A program made the position numbers and the translations under genes. The notes under the pieces were generated by a model that was not told the DNA's origin, did not search any database, and saw only the letters and a program-made list of their open reading frames with translations. Of a stretch of 64,000 nucleotides of DNA, positions 36,163-43,954 are shown piece after piece; the stretch's first letter is position 1, and every line of letters starts with the position of its first letter. Source of the stretch: Verrucomicrobiota bacterium (GTDB lineage: Bacteria > Verrucomicrobiota > Verrucomicrobiia > Limisphaerales > UBA9464); the NCBI GenBank assembly GCA_947454705.1, contig CANGKZ010000022.1:1-64000 (forward strand), written 5' to 3'.

Positions 36163-37103
36163 GGCAAAACGCTGTTCGGTGAAGTGCCCCACGGGAACCT
36201 GCGGGCGCGCCCGGTGAGGGAGGCGATGCGGAAGATCGTGTTCGTGTAGTTGTCACGCGGCGTGTACACGACATCGGCAGCCGCCGAGAAATCGAAGCTC
36301 AGATGATTGGTGTCCGGACCCGTCTTGGGAATGAACACGCTTCCCAATCCGATGGCCACATAACGATCCCGCAGGATTTGGGTCGGCCGTCCCTGGGCCA
36401 GCCGGACCGAGCGCCCCTGAGAATCAAAGGTAAGCACCGGGAGGGTGATGAAGGGCATGTTGAGGGTCAGCGAGCCCTGCTCGGGAGCAACCGGGAACGG
36501 AACCGATTTGAAATCCAGATTGGTCACCACCGTGGAAGCGCCCTGCTCGTAGATGAGCGTCTGCATGTTCCCCGGGAACACCACGCCGTCCGGCAAAGTG
36601 CGCCAAATCGAACCTCCGATGGTCAGGTACCGACCGCGCGACACCAAAGAACTTCCGGGAAGAACCGGCTGATCTCCAATCCGCTGATCCGCATAAAACG
36701 CGTAGCTGGCATGGTGTCCGGCGAACACATTGGTGATCGTGCGCAAGGCGCGCTCGCGAAAATCACCCGCGGGGAGTGCGAGCACCTGATTGTGCGCCGA
36801 TGCGATCTGCCCCGGGGCCAGTCCACCTGCGGCTTCAGGAGCGAAGAACACCATGTACACCGGCGAGCGGGACTTGATCGCCACCTGGCGGGCCAGGGCC
36901 AGATCGTCGAGGATCTGACGCTGTGCGGCAGCCAGCGTATTGGCCTGTCCGAAGCCCTTGAACGCAGGCACCGCTACCAGGGTGAGGACGCCGATGATGG
37001 CAATCACCACCAGCAGTTCCAGCAGGGTAAATGCCCGCGAATTCCGAACCGGAGGAACTCCGTGTTCAGGACCGCGATTGGGTCTGGTGGCGGGGAATGA
37101 CAT
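36159..37103 (-). CDS. Verru_Chthon cassette protein D-like prepilin
   Basis: A 314-residue prepilin-like protein with leader and helix [20 protein letters not shown] starting near residue 24, then FGQANTLAAAQRQILDDL and ARQVAIKSRSPVYMV. This pattern matches GspH/FimT-like minor pseudopilins and the Verru_Chthon protein D group. It starts 20 bp after the GspG-like gene at 37124-37936 and overlaps the B-like gene by four bases. The order D-B-C-A downstream of two GspG-like genes suggests a dedicated minor-pilin set. Confidence 0.74.
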   Translation of the reverse strand: MSFPATRPNRGPEHGVPPVRNSRAFTLLELLVVIAIIGVLTLVAVPAFKGFGQANTLAAAQRQILDDLALARQVAIKSRSPVYMVFFAPEAAGGLAPGQIASAHNQVLALPAGDFRERALRTITNVFAGHHASYAFYADQRIGDQPVLPGSSLVSRGRYLTIGGSIWRTLPDGVVFPGNMQTLIYEQGASTVVTNLDFKSVPFPVAPEQGSLTLNMPFITLPVLTFDSQGRSVRLAQGRPTQILRDRYVAIGLGSVFIPKTGPDTNHLSFDFSAAADVVYTPRDNYTNTIFRIASLTGRARRFPWGTSPNSVLP

Positions 37104-37123
37104 GGCTGCGATACCTGGAAGCC

Positions 37124-37936
37124 TTACTGGCGCCAGCTGTAGATGTTGTCTTCGTTGACCGTTCCCTTCTGATTGGCAGGGAGGGACAAATCGGCCTTAC
37201 CGTCCGGGCCCATCGACCACACGATCACGCTCTGGTTGATGGTGCGGAAATTGGGGTTCGTGGCAGTGACCACGCTGTTTCCACCGAAGGGATCGCCGAC
37301 GCGGTTGTCGTAATCCATGTCGAGGGTGACGATGAACGGATGGCCCCAGGCGTCGCGGTACACGCCGTCGTTTTCACTCACGCCGTTCGGCGCGTAGCCG
37401 CGGGCAGTCTTGATGTTGAGGGCGACGTTGTGCTGGGGATTCAGCGAGGAATTGAAGTTCACCGGCTTGCCGTCGGCATCGTTCACCACCGCGTACGGAT
37501 TCGCCGGCGTGATGGCGGCGAATTTCCCGGCGGCGAGCGAGGTATCGGTCAGGATGGCGATCAATTCGGCATTGCTGACCTGATAGGTTCCACCGGTGTT
37601 TTTCACCTGCGGATAGCCCTGCTGGCCCTTGGAATCAAACACCTGCTGTCCGCCCTGCTGCGTGCCGAAGGTGAAATCGGGATACTCCGGAGTGACGGAT
37701 TGACGCGCATTCTGCGACGCCGGCATGCGGCTGTAAGTGGCCTGGTAGGCGGAAACCGCGGAGGCGATGTTCGCAATGTCGGTGCGGGTCTTGGCGACCT
37801 TGGCCTTCTTCTGGGCGCCCGCGAGAGCCGGGAGGAGCATGCCCGCGAGAATGCCGATGATCGCAATGACCGTGAGAAGTTCGATCAGGGTGAATCCCGA
37901 ACGGTCGCGACGGGGGGAAATGCGAGGGGTGTTCAT
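37124..37936 (-). CDS. GspG-like pseudopilin
   Basis: A 270-residue prepilin-like protein with a basic leader (RRDRSG) and the class III signal [20 protein letters not shown], followed by a helical stretch [20 protein letters not shown] typical of major pseudopilins. The C-terminal part contains [16 protein letters not shown], like the calcium-site region of GspG proteins (GxPYxY..D...G). It is longer than classical GspG (about 140 residues). It lies between another GspG-like gene and the D-like gene and may be the structural subunit. Confidence 0.82.
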   Translation of the reverse strand: MNTPRISPRRDRSGFTLIELLTVIAIIGILAGMLLPALAGAQKKAKVAKTRTDIANIASAVSAYQATYSRMPASQNARQSVTPEYPDFTFGTQQGGQQVFDSKGQQGYPQVKNTGGTYQVSNAELIAILTDTSLAAGKFAAITPANPYAVVNDADGKPVNFNSSLNPQHNVALNIKTARGYAPNGVSENDGVYRDAWGHPFIVTLDMDYDNRVGDPFGGNSVVTATNPNFRTINQSVIVWSMGPDGKADLSLPANQKGTVNEDNIYSWRQ

Positions 37937-38031
37937 GGGTGAGGGTCCAGAGGGATGGGTCGGATACGAAAGAAAAGCGGGTTCTACTTCGAGTCAGAAT
38001 CGAGATCGCACTGCATCACATCTTCACTTCA

Positions 38032-38820
38032 TCACTGCTTCCAATTGCCGAAGATCTTGGTTTTGCCGCGGACCTTGACCTCGGCCCACAAATCAAACGT
38101 GCCGGGATTGTTGGTGGGATTGGAGGAAACGTAGTGCCAGGGGTTCAGTCCGGGGTTGGTCGGAATCGGTTGATTCGGATCTTCCAGCGGCCAGGCAAAT
38201 CCGTCGTTACGCCGACCGGTGGCATCGCCCGCGAATCCGACCGCCAACACCTCCAACGGCTTGTACCCGGGTGCAGTCGCTGTGCGGTAAATCTGCGCGT
38301 GCTGGCTGTTCTTGAACGAATGACGGAAGAGCTTCCGGCGCTGTTCCAAGATCACCGCATTCACAATGCCTTCGCGACGAAACACCGTTTCAAGCCAGGC
38401 GGGATCAATCTTCTGATTGTCATCGAGAGTGACAAAATATCCGCCGTCCTCGCCACCCTTGGTAGCGGGCAGGTTGCTGACGATCACACCCGAGAGTTCG
38501 TAGAACAACGGGGTCAGCGCGGTGTCGTTGGTCCGGGCGACTGCGTCGTAGTTGTCGGGCGGATAGACGCCGAACTTCGACTTGTAGTTCTCGATCGCCA
38601 TCACGAGCGAGGCGAGTTCCGACCGGAGCCTGGCTTCGCGCATGCGCCCGGCGGCCAGCGGAGCGAGTCCCACCACGAACCCGGCCAGCACGCCGATGAT
38701 GGCGATGACCGTCAGGAGTTCGAGCAAGGTGAAGGCCCGACGGGGCGCATTCCCGTCCGGGAGGAAATTCCCGATCCGGGGCGAACCGCCCGCGTTGTCT
38801 GTTTGACTCATTACCTTCAT
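38032..38820 (-). CDS. GspG-like pseudopilin
   Basis: A 262-residue prepilin-like protein with leader and helix [20 protein letters not shown], then RMREARLRSELASLVMAIEN and YKSKFGVYPPDNY, the usual start of the GspG globular domain. The ATG at 38820 (or 38811) fits the leader; a longer frame upstream overlaps the antitoxin gene in another frame and is implausible. It lies 38 bp downstream of the antitoxin gene. Near the C-terminus, DLWAEVKVRGKTKIFGNW is Trp/Lys-rich. Confidence 0.82.
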   Translation of the reverse strand: MKVMSQTDNAGGSPRIGNFLPDGNAPRRAFTLLELLTVIAIIGVLAGFVVGLAPLAAGRMREARLRSELASLVMAIENYKSKFGVYPPDNYDAVARTNDTALTPLFYELSGVIVSNLPATKGGEDGGYFVTLDDNQKIDPAWLETVFRREGIVNAVILEQRRKLFRHSFKNSQHAQIYRTATAPGYKPLEVLAVGFAGDATGRRNDGFAWPLEDPNQPIPTNPGLNPWHYVSSNPTNNPGTFDLWAEVKVRGKTKIFGNWKQ

Positions 38821-38858
38821 GTCCGGCGTCAGTGGTGTCCGTCCAGCCTTTCGAACCT

Positions 38859-39179
38859 TCAGCGATCCTTCAATTCCTTTTCCATCCGCTCGCTCAACCA
38901 TTGTTTGATCATGCTCTGGTAGTTGAGGTACCGCTCGCGGGCCAACCGCTTGATCCGCGCCAGCATCCGGGGATCCATCCGGAGGGTGATGGTGACCGAA
39001 TCCGCCTGTTCTGCTCCCGCAGCCGTCGCCCCCTGCATCAACCGGGGATCCACCTGCGTCTCGGCCCAAAACGAAGCCTCGGCCTGCTCGCTGTCGAACA
39101 GGGGAACTTCTTCCCAGGTGCTTAACACATTCAGTGCCACGTTTTGTCCTCGGTTCCCGAAGTTCGACCGCTTCCCCAA
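38859..39179 (-). CDS. BrnA/CopG-like antitoxin
   Basis: A 106-residue protein whose C-terminal half contains a ribbon-helix-helix segment (SVTITLRMDPRMLARIKRLA, then RERYLNYQSMIKQWLSERME). The N-terminal part has VPLFDSEQAEASFWAE, the toxin-binding-like segment seen before the ribbon-helix-helix in CopG/BrnA-type antitoxins. It follows the putative toxin gene by 16 bp, the toxin-first order of brnTA. It probably neutralises the toxin and represses its own promoter at the palindrome 39516-39540. Confidence 0.72.
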   Translation of the reverse strand: MGKRSNFGNRGQNVALNVLSTWEEVPLFDSEQAEASFWAETQVDPRLMQGATAAGAEQADSVTITLRMDPRMLARIKRLARERYLNYQSMIKQWLSERMEKELKDR

Positions 39180-39195
39180 CCCGCCACCCCCTTGG

Positions 39196-39483
39196 CTACC
39201 CTTCCAAATTCAATTTCAAACGGCGCTGATAGAAATACTCTTCCGCTTCACTGAAGCCCCGGGCGCAAATCACCCGAACCAGCCTGCCGTTCGTCCGATA
39301 CACACTGAACACTCCCACCCCGGACGCCGCGCGCCCCAAGTTGAAGTACCGCGACTGCACCGCGAACCGCGGCGAATCCGGCAACAGCCGCACCGCAAAC
39401 GGATCTTCAAACGATTCCTCGATCTCCCGAGTCGTTAAGGTCCCCTCCATTGCAAAGGGCGGATCGTTCCAGTCGAACTCCAT
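39196..39483 (-). CDS. BrnT-like toxin
   Basis: A 95-residue protein with the layout of BrnT ribonuclease toxins: N-terminal MEFDWNDPP, a central SFEDPFAVRLLPDS and C-terminal GRLVRVICARGFSEAEEYFY. The usual KHGVSF segment after the first strand is replaced by EGTLTTREIEESFED, so it is a divergent member and activity is uncertain. Characterised BrnT proteins cleave RNA and block translation. It is first in the pair and has its own promoter-like region, inside a long row of pilus genes. Confidence 0.62.
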   Translation of the reverse strand: MEFDWNDPPFAMEGTLTTREIEESFEDPFAVRLLPDSPRFAVQSRYFNLGRAASGVGVFSVYRTNGRLVRVICARGFSEAEEYFYQRRLKLNLEG

Positions 39484-39515
39484 GTGGGAGCAATTCGTAA
39501 AGCAATCGCCAATGC

Positions 39516-39560
39516 AGTGTAACTACTTTGTATTTACACTTGGTGACATACCGATGTCAA
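39516..39560 (-). promoter_or_regulatory. Promoter with palindromic operator for the toxin-antitoxin pair
   Basis: On the minus strand a perfect -35 TTGACA (39560-39555) is followed after 18 bases by TAAATA, a weak -10. A perfect inverted repeat AGTGTAA-N11-TTACACT (39516-39540) overlaps the -10 and ends 32 bp upstream of the toxin start. This is the expected place for autoregulation by a ribbon-helix-helix antitoxin. Confidence 0.6.
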
Positions 39561-39587
39561 GCGGTTGCTCATTTTGGCTTCAAACAA

Positions 39588-39616
39588 GTCGGCCACCGAC
39601 GCAATCGGTGGCCGAC
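39588..39616 (-). terminator. Intrinsic terminator downstream of the PilC gene
   Basis: A perfect 12-bp stem GTCGGCCACCGA / TCGGTGGCCGAC with a five-base loop, followed on the minus strand by TTGTTTG. It lies 33 bp after the stop of the PilC gene and separates the ATPase/PilC transcript from the toxin-antitoxin promoter. Confidence 0.75.
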
Positions 39617-39648
39617 GTTAACGTTAGTGATTAATCACTTCGGGCGAT

Positions 39649-41007
39649 TTACTTCTCGCCACCGTCACCACCGTCGCTACCGAGCTTGTCGATCAGCGTG
39701 ATCAGCGGGAGGAAGAGGGCGATAACGATACTTCCGACGATCACGGCGAGGAACACGATCATGATCGGTTCCAGCAGCGAGGTCATGGCGGCGACCGCGT
39801 TGTCGACCTCTTCGTCGTAGTTGTCAGCGATCTTCAGCAACATTTCAGGGAGCGCGCCGGTTTGTTCACCGACGTCCACCATCGAGATCACCATCGGGGG
39901 GAACACGCCGGACTTCTCCAGCGGGGCGGTGATGGTTTCACCTTCCTTGACGCTCTCGTGAACCATCTGCACCGCGTTGGCGACCACCACGTTGCCGGCG
40001 GTTTCGCGGACGATGTTCAGCGCCTGGAGAATCGGAACGCCGGAGCTGACGAGCGTACCGAGGGTTCGGCAGAACCGGGCGATGGCCACTTTGCTGATGA
40101 CCGATCCGATCACCGGCATGTGCAGCTTGAACTTGTCGAAGAGCCACCTGCCCTTCTTGGTTTTCAAACTGATCTTAAACAGGATGACAAAGACAATGAG
40201 GCCGACCACCACCGGACCGGGGATCGGGAAACCGCCCGCCCACTCGGGGAAGACCACCGTGTAGTCCTTGATGATTTCGGAGCATTTCAGGACGAACTCG
40301 GTGAACGCCGGCATGCCGCCGTCGCCGAGGAGGTCCGCGAAGATCTGTTTGAACTTGGGCACCACGACCACCATGAGGAGGACGAGAATACCGACGGCGA
40401 CGGTCATAACCGCGGCCGGGTAGAACATGGCCGCGATGACCTTGCCCTTGATCTTCTCGGCCTTTTCCATGAACTCGGCCAAACGGTTGAGCACGACCTC
40501 GAGCACACCGCCGAGTTCGCCCGCCTTCACCATGTTCACGAACAGCTTGTTGAAGATCTTGGGATGCTGAGCCAGACCTTCGGAGAAGGTGGAGCCGCCT
40601 TCGATCGATGCGGCGAGATCGCTCAGCACGCGCTTGAGAGTCGGATGACGCTCCTGCTTTTCCAGCACGCGCAATCCGCGGAGCAACGGCAAACCTGCGT
40701 CCACGAGGGTCGCCAACTGACGGGTGAAGGTACTGAGGATCTTCGACTTCACGCCGCCACCAAGACCGGGGATCTTGATATTGATTCCCCCGCCCTTCTT
40801 CTTGGCGCCACCGCCGCCGCCCCCACCTCCACCGCCGCCGCCCTTGGCGTCCTTCTTTTCCTTGGGCTTCTCGGCCTCCATCACCTTGGTGGGGAAGAAG
40901 CCCATCTCCTTGAGACGGTTGATGGCGTCCGCCTGACTGCCGACTTCAAGGACACCCTTGGTCTCCTTGCCCCGCGCATCCATGGCGACGTAGTTAAACT
41001 TTGGCAT
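39649..41007 (-). CDS. PilC/GspF-type inner-membrane platform protein
   Basis: A 452-residue type II secretion / type IV pilus platform protein. The N-terminus MPKFNYVAMDARGKETKGVL is a T2SSF opening; a charged linker with a run of 12 glycines and several lysines follows (about residues 45-75). Two T2SSF repeats then contain the conserved FTRQLATLVDAGLPLLRGL and FCRTLGTLVSSGVPILQAL segments, with three hydrophobic helices. The polyglycine linker is unusual; its glycines use mixed codons, so it is not a simple trinucleotide expansion. The gene follows the second PilB/GspE gene by 23 bp and ends at a strong terminator. Confidence 0.93.
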   Translation of the reverse strand: MPKFNYVAMDARGKETKGVLEVGSQADAINRLKEMGFFPTKVMEAEKPKEKKDAKGGGGGGGGGGGGAKKKGGGINIKIPGLGGGVKSKILSTFTRQLATLVDAGLPLLRGLRVLEKQERHPTLKRVLSDLAASIEGGSTFSEGLAQHPKIFNKLFVNMVKAGELGGVLEVVLNRLAEFMEKAEKIKGKVIAAMFYPAAVMTVAVGILVLLMVVVVPKFKQIFADLLGDGGMPAFTEFVLKCSEIIKDYTVVFPEWAGGFPIPGPVVVGLIVFVILFKISLKTKKGRWLFDKFKLHMPVIGSVISKVAIARFCRTLGTLVSSGVPILQALNIVRETAGNVVVANAVQMVHESVKEGETITAPLEKSGVFPPMVISMVDVGEQTGALPEMLLKIADNYDEEVDNAVAAMTSLLEPIMIVFLAVIVGSIVIALFLPLITLIDKLGSDGGDGGEK

Positions 41008-41030
41008 AGCCGTCCTTTTCCCTCAGTCGT

Positions 41031-42731
41031 TCAAGTGTACTTCAGCACCTCTTCCACAGAGGTTTCGCCGTCGAAGATGTTTCGAAGACCGTCATCGCGA
41101 ATGGTAACCATTCCGAGTTCGATGGCCTTCTGACGCAGCACCACGGTCGGGGCGCGTTCATTGATCAGGTTGCGAATGGGATCCGAGACCACGAGGAGCT
41201 CGTAGATGCCCTTTCGGCCCTTGTATCCGGTGTCGTTGCAGACCGGGCATCCACGGCCGTAGTAGAACTGGCGGTCGCCGATGTCGTGCGGCGACAGGTT
41301 CAACTGACCGAGCTGGGATTCGGTCGGCTCAAAGGGGGTGCGGCATTTGACGCAGACCTTGCGGACGAGTCGCTGACCGAGCACCGCCAGCAGCGTGGAT
41401 GAAATCAGGAACGGCTCAACGCCCATGTCCACGAGACGGGTCACGGCGCCGGAGGCGTCGTTGGTGTGGAGGGTGGAGAGCACCAAGTGACCGGTGAGCG
41501 AGGCCTGGATCGCGATCTGCGCGGTTTCCAAGTCACGCATTTCCCCAAGCATGATGATGTCGGGGTCCTGACGGAGGAAGGCGCGGAGGGCCTTCATGAA
41601 CGTCATGCCCATCGATTCATTCACCTGCACCTGCATGATGCCTTCGATGTCGAATTCGACCGGGTCCTCAACCGTGAGGAGCTTGGAATCGATCGTATTG
41701 ATGCGGCGGAGGCAGGAATACAGCGTGGTCGTCTTGCCGGAACCGGTCGGGCCGGTCACCGCGAAGATGCCGTTGGGCTGGTTGATCGTCTCGATCACGA
41801 AGTTGTGAACAAACTTCGGGAAGCCGAGGGTTTCCAGCTCAAGACTGGTGGAGCTCCGGTCCAGAACGCGAAGCACGACCGATTCACCGAACGCGGTTGG
41901 AAGCGTGGAGAGACGCAGATCGATCTGACGCCCGCCAATGTTGACCGAGATACGACCGTCCTGCGGCATACGGCGCTCTGAAATATTCAGATTCGCCATG
42001 ATCTTCAGACGCGACGTGACGGGATTCGCCAGGTGCTTGGGCGGCGGAGCCATCTCGTAGAGGGCGCCGTCCACACGATAGCGGATCTTGAATTCGTCTT
42101 CGAACGGTTCGAAGTGGATGTCGCTCGCCCGGTCCTGCACTGCCTGCATCAGCACCAGGTTGACGAACTTGACGATCGGCGCGTCGCCGGAACCGCCGTC
42201 GATGACCATGCCACCGGCACCGGTTTCATCCATCGCCGAAAGGTCATGGGTGGCCCCCATGGTCTTCAGCAAATCGGCGTAACCGGAGCTCGGCTGGGCC
42301 GGATAGAACTTCTCGATCGCCTTGACCACCGCGGCGGGGGACGCGACGACCAGCTGGATCTGGAACTTGACTGAGAAACTCAGCTCATCGATCGCCTGCG
42401 GATTCAGCGGATCGGCCAGCGCGAGCTGAACCGTGTCCCCGTAAAGCGCCACCGGCATGCACTGGTACATGCGGGCGGTCTCGGCCGAAACCGTGGCCAC
42501 GACCTCGGGAGTGATCTCCGACTCCTCGAGCGTCACCACCATGGTGCCGAGCTGGTCAGCCATGATTTGAAGCACCGAATCCATGTCCACGAGTCCGTAG
42601 TCCTGGAGGACCTGGAACACGGGCTTGCCGCTACGGGAATGCTCCTGCTGGACTTCCTCCATCTGGAGGTCGTCTAGAAGTCCCCGCTCCCGGATGAGGG
42701 AGAGCAACGGATCGCTGATTGCTTCGGCCAT
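41031..42731 (-). CDS. PilB/GspE-type assembly ATPase (copy 1)
   Basis: A 566-residue type II/IV secretion ATPase that powers pilus or pseudopilus extension at the inner membrane. An N-terminal MshEN-like domain (about 1-150) precedes the catalytic domain with Walker [11 protein letters not shown], the Walker B and Asp-box region [14 protein letters not shown] and the His box [13 protein letters not shown] tetracysteine zinc motif is present as CVKC and CPVC near the C-terminus. It lies between pilT and pilC. A second, distinct copy is encoded at 43955-45697. Confidence 0.95.
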   Translation of the reverse strand: MAEAISDPLLSLIRERGLLDDLQMEEVQQEHSRSGKPVFQVLQDYGLVDMDSVLQIMADQLGTMVVTLEESEITPEVVATVSAETARMYQCMPVALYGDTVQLALADPLNPQAIDELSFSVKFQIQLVVASPAAVVKAIEKFYPAQPSSGYADLLKTMGATHDLSAMDETGAGGMVIDGGSGDAPIVKFVNLVLMQAVQDRASDIHFEPFEDEFKIRYRVDGALYEMAPPPKHLANPVTSRLKIMANLNISERRMPQDGRISVNIGGRQIDLRLSTLPTAFGESVVLRVLDRSSTSLELETLGFPKFVHNFVIETINQPNGIFAVTGPTGSGKTTTLYSCLRRINTIDSKLLTVEDPVEFDIEGIMQVQVNESMGMTFMKALRAFLRQDPDIIMLGEMRDLETAQIAIQASLTGHLVLSTLHTNDASGAVTRLVDMGVEPFLISSTLLAVLGQRLVRKVCVKCRTPFEPTESQLGQLNLSPHDIGDRQFYYGRGCPVCNDTGYKGRKGIYELLVVSDPIRNLINERAPTVVLRQKAIELGMVTIRDDGLRNIFDGETSVEEVLKYT

Positions 42732-42767
42732 GGGATGCCTAAAAAATCGGGTTCAAATTCCAAGGGT

Positions 42768-43874
42768 TCAGCTGCGGCCAGAAGCTTCTGCTTCAGCCTT
42801 GGCCTGCTTCATTTCCTGGAGCTTCTGCAAAATGGTCGTCGGGTCCTGCGACTTGGTGATGACTTCCTCCTCGGCGATGAGACCAGCCTGCCACTTTTCA
42901 ATCAGGAAGCTGTCGAGCGTCACCATGCCCCACTTGGCACCGGTTTGGATGTCCGATTGGATACGGAAGGTTTTGTTGTCACGGATCAGCGCGCCGATGG
43001 ACGGCGTGTTCACCATGATTTCGAAGATCGCCACGCGGCCCGGCTTGTCGCAGCGGGGAACGAGAAGCTGCGAAATCACCGCCTGAAGCACGGTGGAAAG
43101 CTGAATGCGGATCTGCTCCTGCTGGTTCTGCGGGAAGGCGTTGACGATACGGTCAATGGTCTTCGCAGCACCGGTGGTGTGGAGGGTTCCGAACACCAAG
43201 TGACCCGTTTCTGCAGCCGCGATCGCCGCTTCCATCGTTTCCAAGTCGCGAAGCTCACCGACCAGAATCACGTCCGGGTCCTGACGCAGCGCGCGACGCA
43301 GGGCTTCTGCGAAATTCGGAACATCGACGTTCACCTCACGCTGGGTGATCACCGCCTTCTTGTGCTTGTGGTAGTACTCGATCGGGTCCTCGATCGTGAT
43401 GATGTGCGCCTCATCGCGCTCCTCGTTGATGATGTTGATCATCGACGCGAGCGTGGTGGTCTTGCCCGAACCGGTCGGACCGGTCACGAGAACGAGACCA
43501 CGGGGCTTGTAGAGGAGTTCCTTGGCGCTCGGCGGGATGCCGATCTGCTCCATGGTGAGCAGCTTGCTGGGGATCTGACGGAGAACGAGGGCGAAATTGC
43601 CCTTCTCCTTGAACGCGCTGACGCGGAAACGGGCCAGCTCACCGAAGGCGAATCCGAAGTCCGCACCGCCCTTTTCGCGGATGTGCTGGATGTGGTCCTC
43701 CGAGGTGATCGAGCGCATCAGCTCTTCGGTGTCCTCGGGCTTGAGCACCGGGCCTTCCACACGATGCAAAACACCGTGGAGACGAATGACCGGGGGAATG
43801 CCAACGCGAATGTGCAAGTCGGCGGCGCCCTCAGACACCATCAACTGCAGCAAATCGGACATTTGGTAGGACAT
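42768..43874 (-). CDS. pilT: PilT twitching-motility retraction ATPase
   Basis: A 368-residue PilT-like ATPase. Walker A is GPTGSGKTT, the Asp/Walker B region is [15 protein letters not shown], and the motif [15 protein letters not shown] before the His box is characteristic of PilT rather than PilB. It lacks the N-terminal MshEN domain and the zinc tetracysteine, as expected. It lies between two PilB/GspE genes in the same direction (81 and 37 bp gaps). Its presence suggests that at least one system of the block is a retractable type IV pilus. Confidence 0.93.
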   Translation of the reverse strand: MSYQMSDLLQLMVSEGAADLHIRVGIPPVIRLHGVLHRVEGPVLKPEDTEELMRSITSEDHIQHIREKGGADFGFAFGELARFRVSAFKEKGNFALVLRQIPSKLLTMEQIGIPPSAKELLYKPRGLVLVTGPTGSGKTTTLASMINIINEERDEAHIITIEDPIEYYHKHKKAVITQREVNVDVPNFAEALRRALRQDPDVILVGELRDLETMEAAIAAAETGHLVFGTLHTTGAAKTIDRIVNAFPQNQQEQIRIQLSTVLQAVISQLLVPRCDKPGRVAIFEIMVNTPSIGALIRDNKTFRIQSDIQTGAKWGMVTLDSFLIEKWQAGLIAEEEVITKSQDPTTILQKLQEMKQAKAEAEASGRS

Positions 43875-43954
43875 GGCAGCTTTCTAAAAAAATTTGTGGT
43901 TAACCGGAATGGGGAACGCGTTCGTTTAGCAGGTTCTTGACCATCCGGTTGGGA

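Noticed and set aside
38821-39069. Longer N-terminus of the pseudopilin at 38032-38820
   Set aside because: It overlaps the antitoxin gene in another frame and places 83 residues before the prepilin leader, which is incompatible with processing of a class III leader.
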